Shown here: one piece after another, positions 24,701-36,700 of the stretch
Layout: each line of letters opens with the position of its first letter
Position numbering within the stretch: position 1 is the first letter of the stretch
From: Bombus terrestris
Lineage: Eukaryota; Arthropoda; Insecta; Hymenoptera; Apidae
Direction: 5' to 3'
Length of the DNA: 64,000 bases
Assembly (NCBI RefSeq): GCF_910591885.1
Contig: NC_063270.1
Coordinates: forward strand, 1,054,001 to 1,118,000
Notes under the pieces: generated by a model
Told to the model about the DNA's origin: nothing
Databases searched by the model: none
The model's input: only the letters and a program-made list of their open reading frames with translations
Program-made: the position numbers and the translations under genes

Positions 24701-27700
24701 TGGTGGAGCCTGTAATAATTATCATGTTTTTTAAAAAATTTGTATAGTTCTATCTTGGTTTTTTGAAAATTTGTATGTAGATATTTACCTGTGGACTTGT
24801 TGAAGTGACGCTGGAGGTTGACAAATCCATTACCGAACCACCTGGGGAGGTTGGTGGGCCACCAGGTTTCTGCATTTGCTGAACTTGCGCTACTGTGACA
24901 CATTTCACTGTAAGTATAAGATCATTATGAAAAATTGTATAATTGTAAACATTTTCAAGTTTCCAACTAAAAAGATCCTGTGATTTACACGTCCGACATT
25001 TCTATAAATTACGAGATCCAAATTATACATCACTTCAGACTGTAAATTTATCATTATTCAGGAAAACATTTAGCGAAATTAAACGTACGTTAACGGTAAT
25101 TTGTATTCAAACAAAAATGGCTCATGTTCCTATACATGGAATTTTAGTACAATTGTAAATTATAATAACAAAGAAATTCACCATCTTCGGTCTTCATCAT
25201 CCCAGCAGCCGTAGCAGCAGCCATCGCCATCTGATGTTGCTGTGCGGCAGCCGCAGCCTCCTGATGATACACTCTTTCTTGCTCCTCAGGCGTCATTCCG
25301 GTCTGTCCCAGATAATACATATTCGTCCTGGAATGCAACTGTTGCTGCTGCTGTTGCTGTTGTTGTTGTTGTTGTTGTTGCTGCTGCTGCTGTGATTGAA
25401 TCGGTGCGCAACTTTGTGTATCATATCTTTCATAAGCGGATGTGGTGCCAGGGTCATACGGTCGATGATTCGCAGCACTGGCTACTGCGTTCTCATATCC
25501 CCTCGCGGTTGCGATCTCATTGGAATAAGTGACAACTGGTCGCGCTATATTGCTCGCTCCAGGATGCATGTAGGCTCTCGCGTGCTCTGCCGATCTGTGA
25601 TGATAAAGTTCCTCGCTGGTGGTGGCCGCAGCAGCAGCTGCCGCCGCTGCGGCCATCATGGCTGATGGCTCGTACGGAGATCTTTGGGACATCTGATGAC
25701 TCATCCTCGTATCCTCGACCATTGGCATGGGATATGCGACCGTGGGCTGCATAGGCAGCACGTGATGCGTCGGATGCTGAGTAGGATGATGTATCGTCGC
25801 ACCAATAGATCCTCTAGACCCCATGGCGTCCATCGAGGACATCGACGAAGAGTTCGAATCCTGATTCATGTACGAGTCGTACGTTGGCCGTACTGTGGGT
25901 GGTGGAGGTGGCGGCGGTGAATTCACTCGACAGGAAGCAGTTTCTTCCGTCTTTGGTACCAGTAAGTCGGTCGTGTTTTGACCTCTGGATGGCAGGGTGT
26001 TGCAGCAACTGCCACTCGGCGTCATATTCTCAGTTTTAGGGACTACCTTGGTCGTACGGGATGAGGGATTCTCCTCCGGTGTTTTCGGAGGTTTCACGTT
26101 GATACCCGTGCCTTTCGTTGTCGTGTAGTAGTCATAGGTCAGGCTGCTTAGCACCGGTTTTGTGTCCTGCGCCGTGGACCCGTACTGGGAGTAGCTCTTG
26201 CTATCCATTGACGGCGGCAACAGGTTCGTACTGATGTATTCTGGAGGAATTCCGGACACTGTCGCGAAAATGAAATGGTTGTCACATATTTTTTATTGTC
26301 ATTAATATCGTGATGAAACTAGATTGGTATCTTTACTTGGTTATGCTTGCTTTTTAATTGAGGAAAAGATTGGGAAATTTTCAAACGAATGCTTATGAGT
26401 AACATGCTTCTGTGAGTCTAATTATTCTGTATCTATGCATTTTCCTGAAATAGATAAAATATTTAACTTGTGAATATGAAAGTTTAGTCCTTCATAACTG
26501 GGTCGTTCAGAAACCATGCTGATAAACTTTGCAAATTAAAATGCATAGAGCAATGACAATTACTCGACAATAGCCACTGACAAAAAACGATGTGGCTTAT
26601 GTGTACCCTAGAATGTTCGGTTTGGCAGAAGTTCACGCGAGAGCTATCGAGAAACGATCGGAGGATTAGTTTCGCGACAGTCTTGGAGCTTATAAGCCCC
26701 GATCCGATTTCACGGAGCGGCTCCATCCGTGGATTTTCTCTTGGGGGGAATTCCAGGCACGTTGGAGTGCCGCTGTGCCGCCTTACCTTGAGCCTTGTGT
26801 CGTGCCTCGCGTGCAGCCTGCTTATTGGCCGCGGCAATGGGACATCCGGATAGGCTCCTGTGCGTGTTCCGATTCGAGCTGACATGGCCACGGCCGTTGC
26901 AACCAGGCGTCGGGCATTTCAAAATAGTCTCATGCATCGCCAGAACTGTAGAGAACCCAGAGACACGTGACGTGGTTATAGAACGCTGCTATTCTCGCTC
27001 CACATCATTTCTTATTACGTTTCGATTAAGTTATCGCTAGACCATATATACGTATACACGCACACTAAGATACGATCGGTAGCATCGAGCTATTATGGAT
27101 TTAAGCTCGATTCTTTCTTATGCGTTGAGTATAATTACTATCTTTGTCGACAACACGATTCGTTTCTTTCTGACACATTTCGATCGCGTTGGTTTAGCCT
27201 CGATCAATGTTACACACGTAGTCAGAGATGTTGTGTATAGTATACAGAGAAAAATTAGAGGAGAAAACAGAAAGTAAAGGAAGAGAAACAAAGAAAAAGA
27301 GACAGGTGGGGTACATAACGTCACGGGATGAAATATACACATCAAATGTGTAATAGTACAATCAAGTATACCGAGCGGGTAGAGAGAAACTCAAGTAAAG
27401 ACATAATCGAGTGACAAAATTATAAGACAATAACTTGCGATTCTTGTGTACCTCGATAGATTACTTGTCGTGTGTGTTTTGTGTTATATTGGGAATAATG
27501 TTGGTCTCTCGTATAACAGATATCGTGTACATGAAGCGAGTATTTTCAAAAATCACACAAAAATTAAATTACTAAAATATTTGACATTTATTGATCTTGC
27601 TATGAAAATGAACTATGAATATTTAATGAATATTTCATGAATATTTAAAAATTTCAATGTTTCAATAACGAAGTTTATCTAAATTTAAATTTGAAATTAA

Positions 27701-30700
27701 TAAAAGATGATAAACATTTTGTGAGAGATGGCTACAACTTTGTTGATCCACGATGAATCAATGATCTTTCACCGTTTTGATCACGACGACTTTACTTGTC
27801 GTGTGTTCTACGGGATCGGTCGACAAGCATAGTTTGTCTGATATAGGGAACCGTGTCACAAGAGTGTGTAGTCGCTGTTTTAATTATACTCAATCGCACA
27901 AGACCCTCCGTTCGGATCCGACGTGCTTGCACACGCATACCGGCTAGTCTTGCACCGTCCGTGTCTCGAGTTCTCCAGATGTTCGTAGGTACGGCCAACA
28001 TAACCAAGTTCAAGTGTGGTGATAAATTCTCTACTATAATTAAACTACAAACAGAACGGTAAAAATTAAAACGGAAATGAAACGCAATAAATAAAGCTCT
28101 CTACCCCGCAAACGAAAAGCACAAAGAATATAAATAGACAGACACATAGACACATATAGACGGGCACGGTTAAACGAGCCCGTACTCTTTCGTCAATTCG
28201 TTCAATGTACGAAGTTGAAGAAGTCCAGTTTTCATTCTTTTTCTCCATTTTTTGTTCTAATTGTTATTAATAAATGTCAACATATCGCGTGTAGACTTTT
28301 TACTTTGATCGAATGAATTTTTCGTAAGCGTAAACGAAAATCAGTATCGATTCGCGAAACTTGTACCGAGATTTCATCGCATAGGTTTAAAGATCTTGAA
28401 CCCGATTTAAAAGAAACTACTGCTGGAAAATAATTATAGCCATTCACGATCGTTCTCTCGCCACTCCCCTGCTCCGTTGTCGCGTGAAAAAGGCAGTCTC
28501 GCAAAAAGAAGATGCATCTATGTAACTACGATAAGAAGTAAGAGTAATGGTGCCGGTCTGTGACTACTTACTCTCAGGCGTTAGTTTATCCTTCCGTGGA
28601 CAACCGGATAGGCTGAAATCACAGCAGTGAATTATGAAGCAAGGTCGTAACACACAGGTTTTAGTGGATTGTAAAAGTATGAGGGAAATAACTCTGTAAG
28701 GAAGATTTTTACTGGCTGCACAGTGACTGCCAAAAGTTTTCTGCAACTTTATTCTTTTTAATACTCTGAGTGCCATAACTTTGTCAAGAAACCAAAGTTC
28801 TAACTTGATGAAATTTTCGAGTATTTTATGTGGAATCTTATCCAGGAGCACCTAACACAAAGGTGACTATATCCTATTCCATATTCAATGACGATCGAAT
28901 AACATGACGAACAGGTCTACTAGTGTCAATCCTATTTCACTTGGTCTTCCTGTCGTAACGTGGAGATGTCTAATTGACCAGGACAAAGTGCAAAGCACAG
29001 GTTAATTACCGATAATTGCTTACCTGCGGTGGTGAGAATAGAGTCCGGTCACGTGACCCTGCCCCGTGCAGCCTGGGGTCGGGCACTTGTTGCCCTCTGT
29101 AACAAATCAAACCATGGCGAATGGTCAAATTTCGTATGGTTTATCACCATCGCGGAGCAAATGCATTGTATTAACATATTTTGTGAAAATTAATTGTATG
29201 AATGGTGAAGAGTAAAATATCGATTATAATAGTGGAATTATTTATACGTAATAACTTTGAACTAGGATTAACGATCGATGGTCAAAATGTAGTATATGAT
29301 TAGAGGATAAGGATTCCAATAACTAATTTAGAAATAACACAGTATAAACTTTATATAAGGCAGAGCGTAATTTTTTTTATTATGTGACAGATTTTCATTA
29401 AAGAAGTATTTTTTTTTTTAATTATATATATCTAGGAATAGAAATATACGTTAAAATATTTCTATTATATAGAATATTTCTCTATATTGTCTGTTACGTC
29501 GCGTGAAATGGTTCGTGCGACGTCCTTCATTGTCTGACCATCAAGGCCTAAGCATCATTAGACATCTCAATAAATCTAAGGACCCACCATAAACTTTAAT
29601 TTTTTAACTTAATTGTTTTGACACATATTTTTAAGTTAAACTGCTTGTCCTGAAGGATCTTCTAATCCTAGAAGTGTTTTCGGTTTATGGCTGGTTCTTA
29701 GAAAAGTCCTTGGGTTTATTAGGCGCTCTTGAAAATCACGGAGAAAGCGGGTAGTCACCTAATGGGAAAAACGAATATTTGTCTAACGAAAAAGCTGGTC
29801 TTTTTCATAAACAATGTCGCCCACGAGTCACGTTGGTAGGAGGTTTCTTCCTCCTATCTTCATTCCTAACGTTGGTTATAACCAATCGGTATCGTGGATC
29901 GTTACCCTCACTTTCCTGACGAAAGTGTGAGCAATGAATCCGCGTTCTTCGTTCAAAGGGCACATCCGTACCGAGCAGTCCCCCGTAATCGCATAAGAAC
30001 GAACTTCACTTCTTCTATTACACTAGGAAAGCCAACTTGTTCTCTGGACGACAGAGCAGTCACTTCATCTCTAGACTTGTTCTTATACCTACAGAGCAGT
30101 CACTTCATCTCTATACTTGATCTCTAGACTTATTCCACAGTAATGTTTGAATCAAAACAGAGTTCAAGGAACAGCGAGAGTCAGAAGTCAAGTCAGCAGA
30201 ATCTACAAGTCGAAGACAGTCAATCGACAGAAGATACCTTATCACAGTCGCCAACACGAAAGGAGTCTCAGGTCGTACTCATTCGTAGTTGTCATTTCAC
30301 ATACGTAACCTTGTATCACATTGAAGTTGTTGGGTCATTCAAAATATTTATTAACCTGCTAATAGCAGCATTATATTTACTTAACCACCCTTATTATCCC
30401 AAAAGAAATAAGGGATCGAACGATTCGTGGCGTCGATCAGTCAACTCGTAACGGGAATTTACGACTCCCGTTGGCGCGCTTCTTCGAGATCGCGTCTTCC
30501 CGCGAACGTCCGAAAGTTCATTGTCTTTAATTTTCCACATTTTCTCCGAATTAACAAGACCAGTATTTTTCCTATACGGTCCTACATGTATTTCACAACT
30601 GGAGATCGTTAACACAACCAGTATCTCTGTAAATGAGTAAAATATCGATCCTATTGATAAGTAACAATCGAGTTTGCGGTCTAAAAACCTCGAGTGATTA

Positions 30701-33700
30701 TTCCGACATGATTGTCGCTTCGCTGATTCTCGGCTGCCAACGATAGAACGTGTCAGTTCCGATGCACTCGGTCATTTCGAATCGAGCATATTGTGCTCTT
30801 TAATTAATATCGGTTACGCGCTACGTAATTGTAATATCGAGAAAACTGAAACTCTGTGCATCGTGCATCGATCCATCGTTTTCTTGCTGAATTTAATGAC
30901 CGCAACAAGTATGTTTGATTGCGAGTAAATTACGTATCCAAACCGTATGGAATGTCGAGTGAAATGATAGTCGAAGCGTGACAGCACGATCCGATACGCG
31001 GTAAAGTACTATTACTGTGGTTCGTTTTTGTAACGCCCGAACATTGGATTCGCTGTTCGAACGTTCACTTTCGCTTTGGCAATTGGACCAACCCCGGGCA
31101 TCGATATTTTAACAGGAAAACACCGGTATGTTGACAAGACGCAGTCTTTTTGTAACAGGGAAAATGAAACGCTCTCCCTTGACACCGGTTTCACGATAAT
31201 TCTTATTGTGGACTGACTGTGAATGCATGTTATTTACTGTTTGTTGATAAAACAAGCGTTCCACTTTAATTTTACTACAGTATATTGTATAGATTGATGT
31301 TTTTTTTTATCACGTAACGTACGATAAGAACATAAGTTAATCACTTGAAAAAGAGGTATATTATATTTTATTTACACAGTCCAAATGAAGCTTAAATATA
31401 TATAAAAATACCTGAAATTGTCAATGACAATCAGGAATGAAATTCTTGATAAATCCATCGGGATAAAAACATAGAACAGTATAGAACAGTAAGAAACTTG
31501 ATAGGCGATATTCTTCGGGAGTATTTACGATGGCAGAATTCAATGAAAATTAACCATCGGATAGACGACAAGTATGTCCGACATCGTGCTGTACTTTCAG
31601 TCGACACACCGTGACAGTTACAGAATACGTTTTATTTCCTCGTTTGCCAATACCTATGTATATTTTATATTCCTTGCTCAGAGCATTGAACCCACAGGCA
31701 AATAAAGCTTCCTTAATTACGTTCTTTCCAAGTTAAGTGAGAGTACATAGAAACGTTGCAGAAATACTTTTAAAAATATATCCAAAATACAAAAGAATAT
31801 TTCTGAAGATATTAATAAACAAGTTTAATTAATATTAAGTAATGTTTCTTTAATGTTAGTCTTTTTTAGTAATTTAAGATAGTTTAAAGTAAAGATGGCG
31901 CTTTAAGGTTTCAACAGAAAACTTTAAATGAAAACGGACAGGCTGTGGCTAACTGTGATACCTTAGATCTCGTCCCGCAAGTTACGCATTTGCGAATAAC
32001 CACCGGGATTTCTCTGTCCGCATCTAAGTCTTGGGGATTAGCACTACATGTACATTCGACCCAAACTTGCCCATGAAACAAGGAACAAGCGAGCTCGCAT
32101 TATCGCTATTCTTCGCGGAATGAAAGCGTCAATCTTTCACATAATAGTTTTGAATGATAAATCTACTATCGAACTATGTATACAAATTAATTAAAGGTCC
32201 AATTTTGCATTAACCAGTGATTAATAAAATCAATAGATAATAAAAACACTGGCAGGACTATAGTTGTAATCACAAGCGAATTCTTTTGTAAAATTAATTC
32301 ATCACCGAACGATCCATTATTGTTCGGCAATAGCACGTCACTGGTGAAATTAATGTTCAGAAACTCTGAGAATTTTTTCCTTCATTTTTTTCCCTCTTGT
32401 TTCTCGCTATTCTTACCGCTGTCACGAAATTGCATCGGGGGCATGCTCAAGCAACCTGTACCATCTGTCGTGTACTGGCTGTAACTTAATGGCTGGTATG
32501 GTGCACGTCACGTATAATCGTGTTCGTGTTCTCAGGGTGACCTCGCGTGACCAGACAATTACAGGTTTCCAGTACGCTCTATGTAGCCCAGAAGTACCAA
32601 TCGCTTAGGATGAGACCGTCTACTTCGGCCCTTTCGCTTCCAGCGCGATGTTGATTTTAACAACTATCGCTGAATAATTCTTTTTTATGGCAGCTAAGAT
32701 GAGATTAGTCCATACGTTACGGCGGCTTAACTCGCGATAAAAAAACTATAATCGTAATAATTATATAGCGCGTGGGTAATAGGTTCTTCCTAGTTAACAC
32801 TCGTTCCACACCGAAACTTTCATAGAGTTTACCAGCCACTAAACATTGCAATTTAGAGTGTGTAATAATACATGTCGAAGATTGTGTCATTCGTGATTGG
32901 CGAACTTTTTTCCGTGTACTGTTGTTCCTATGCACGGTTAACCTTTGTGCGATCAGATAAATTTATTGGAATAGCTTATATAATATCATGGAGTATATTG
33001 TTTATCGAAATTTTATTCATAAAATTGGAACAGTAATCTGATAATCGATGTAGATGTGTAGTAAAGTTATTTTTAACCTTCAACATATATTATTAGTTAG
33101 TAATTAATTATATAAAAGAACTCAAAATTCAATCACATAACAACTCTGATATTGTGTTATTTACGATTATTAAAAAATGCATCAAAGGATTATTTCATTA
33201 ATGTTACATCATTTATTACCTCATAAACGACCGAGACCGCTGATACAAAGTTTACGCGCTTCGTAAGATGCTCATCCATTTCATAGACGAGTTTACCAAG
33301 ATCACAATCTTTATCTTACGCGTATTAACTCATTTAGTCCTAAGCTAAGGTCGATTCTACGTTTCTTAACCTGAAAAGCTTCCTTCATATCATAGGTGCG
33401 TCCGTCACGTGTGTAAGAGGGTTCGGAAAGGGATTCAGAAGGAAACAACCTTAAGGGAAGCCAGCTTTAGGTTAGTTGTAGGGGGTTCCTATGGAGTGAG
33501 TACACTTTTATAAACTTTGTCGTGTACTAATCCTCCTTCAGCCCGGATCCCCCCAGCCACCTACAGCCGACCCACGAAACAGCCACCATGACGCCGAGAA
33601 ACTTCATCAGGCCGTCATTTCGCCTTCGAGAAAGAGAGGGACCGAATCGATCCCTGCTTAGACGATAGCCTGGTCCACCTTCTTGGAAAATTAGATCACG

Positions 33701-36700
33701 ATACGTGATGTCATTAGCGACATACTTTATTCGCAAAACCGAAGGAACAGGGGAACTAAATACGGCGATAGTTCGTCATGTCGAGAGATTCCAAGGTAAT
33801 AGATATTAATGAAAGGAAAAATGCGTAAATTTCGCTTTTGAATCGCGAATATGACTGCCTTTCTAGCGTTCTATGGTTGGAACAGTGGGAACAATGAAAA
33901 TGAAAAATGTCTGCCACTATGGAAATGATACGTGTTTTTAATGATTCGTACTCTTGTATGGGTACCGTATGGGTTAGAAAGAAATATTTGGACGTTTTCG
34001 AGATATTAAAATATTACTAACGCCAAATATTCCTGTATTTGTTGACATTTCGATGTAGATTAAACAGATCGATAAATTAAAATATTTTTAATTTGGCTGA
34101 TAGGAATAAAACGGCAGTTTAATCATTTTCAAAGCATAAAAATGTAGACACCACACCTTTATTTTATACAAAACGTTCGTAATTCATAAATATCTTATTT
34201 TTCTTTTCATTTCGAATAAATTAAAGTTGAATTGTTTGTACTCGGCACCAGCACTCCTATTTCAATCAGCAAAATTAATCATAGCGATCAAATATAGCGT
34301 CAGTGATTCACATACTAACTTAATCTATTCATATTACCTCAAAAAGATGTATACATTTGTATATTTTATATATGTATATAATGTGTACATTATACCACCC
34401 TTTTTTTCTTTTTTTTTACATTATTACATCTGTACCTTTTTTAAAATGATTTTTCTAAATCATCTTTAAATATTGTTTCTTATTTTGCTAGAAACTATTA
34501 GCGAATTACTTGGAATAGCAGCACTTTGATACTTAGAAAACACTTATTGCTAATAAAGAAATAACGAACAATCCCCCAGATCGGTGAAGGAAGAGCGAAC
34601 GGGATTCCGTGCTTTTTAATTAGTAGCAGGCTAAAAAGCGGCTAAGGGTGGCGGTTGGCCGCCGCCGGCGGGATTAATAAATTAGCCGTAAGGTTTTAAA
34701 GCGGCTGGTCGGTACCTAAGCTCGGTAGAAAAGAAAGAAATGGACGAAGAACGAAACAGAGATAGAGAAGAAAAGAACGAAGGGGCAGATAATGGTTCCG
34801 GTCAACAAAATGAATACCGGCACGCGCTGTTCTTTCCGGATCTCTGAATAGACTTGTAACGAGTCGGTCAGCCAGACCTCTCTTCTTTTTTCCTCTTTCT
34901 CCACGTTTTCCACTATGGGATCCAGTGGCGGGATGGACGAGAGGGTCAGAGAGAAAAGAGGAAAGAGCGGATCCAAAGGGTGAGAACGAGGATGAGTAGC
35001 GGGCAGCGAGGGTGAGGCCGTGGCCGAGTGTGTAATTGTGTTATTTTGTTGCCATTTCACGTGAGGGTCACCACGGGAGGTCCAGAGGTGTACATAAACA
35101 CCAGGATTGTTTTATTCATTCGGTCCACTGCACGACGCGTGCCGAATTCTTTCCTTTCTCCCCTTTCCTCTCGTTTCATGTTCTCGTTTCTCGTCGCTCT
35201 CTCCTTCTCTTTCCACAATCGTGTATGCACCGTGCTGAAATCCTAGATACCATCGTGGGTAAAAATTGCGGTTAAACGCGGGAACCGCGTATTCATAATC
35301 AATCGATGGACAGATTTAAATGACCACATAGGGCAGGAGTGAATAAATAGGCGCGTATTTATTTTAATCGACCGATACTGGGGAGCCCTTCCAGGCTTCT
35401 TTTAATCATTAAAGAAAGGTGTTAATATAAGGAAAGTATCTTTGTGCTTTTCAATTAATAAGTTTAATATATCCTTATATACACGAAGATAAATGTATCA
35501 CGAGACAAAATAGGAACGATGTTCCTCGTAATAGTTATCGAAAAGGGTTGGAAAGTGTAATTATAACGTAAGATGATCGTAGATTCTCGTTCGGCTTAGA
35601 ACGAGATCTTAAAGGCCGAGAAGCAAACGTAGAAGACGAAAGATTCTAAAAAAAGAGAACAGCCCAGGGAACAATCACAAAGTACGTATTTACACACGGC
35701 GACGCGCGCGGCCGTAACGCGAGGGTAGAGCCCCTGCGCGCGAGTAAAGGTCCTTTTTATGCGTGCGGTCGCAAAGGCAGCGTAAAATTGAGTTACAGGG
35801 CAGTTTATTTTTTTATTAGCTAGGCCAACCCTGCCTGCCGCGCTGTTTCAACGCGGAAAGGGTGGTTTTTGCGGCCGACGGATTTCCCGATAGCGGTTTT
35901 ATGGCGTGTCAACACGCTCTTATGCCTGTGCACCGTGTGTGTCGGCAGTGTGTTGAATAAAAAAGAGAAAATATTTTAAAAAATGAGAGAGTAGAGGCAG
36001 AATAATGAAGGAGGAAAAGAGGAAAGAGACGAGAAAAAGGAAGGAGCACGACGTGCACGCAATCCTGTCGCTAAATCGGAAGGCTCAGGAACGAGCGGCG
36101 CGAATGGCACAGGCGTACGAGCCTGCGATTAAAACTATAGCTCCATAGGGTCCGGCACGCCTGTACCGCCGTCACGCTTGTAAGTATGCGATTAATCGTG
36201 CCCACTTATCACGGCCCCGCGTTTATTCATCGAGATTTCCGTCGAGCTGGATTGCTCGGCCTATCTCCACCTACGAATCTTTTAATAATCAACCGCCCCC
36301 TGAGAGATTGACAGATGCCGCTGAAACTCCTTCAACGTAAACGTTCGAAGCGTGTTAGAAGTTTTTGTTTGTACAAATATTTTGATATGCAAGGTAATGT
36401 TGTGGTCATTGAGTGTGATGAAATTGATTGATCGATTGGGCTATTGTATTTTAGGTGGTGTACGCATATTATATGAAGTTTAAGGATAGATAGAGTCCGG
36501 CAACAGGAACTAGGGAAATTTTAGTAGACGTGAATATTTTACAAATTAGTGGTTCTGTGTTAAGATATATTAAGTAGAATGATCGATATTTTAAAACTTA
36601 CCTTCTAAGTGAATAATAATTAGTAAAAATTCTATACTTTGCCTGAAGAACCCTATTATAGAATACTTGAAATTTATAATATATTTTATTTGTCTTTTAT

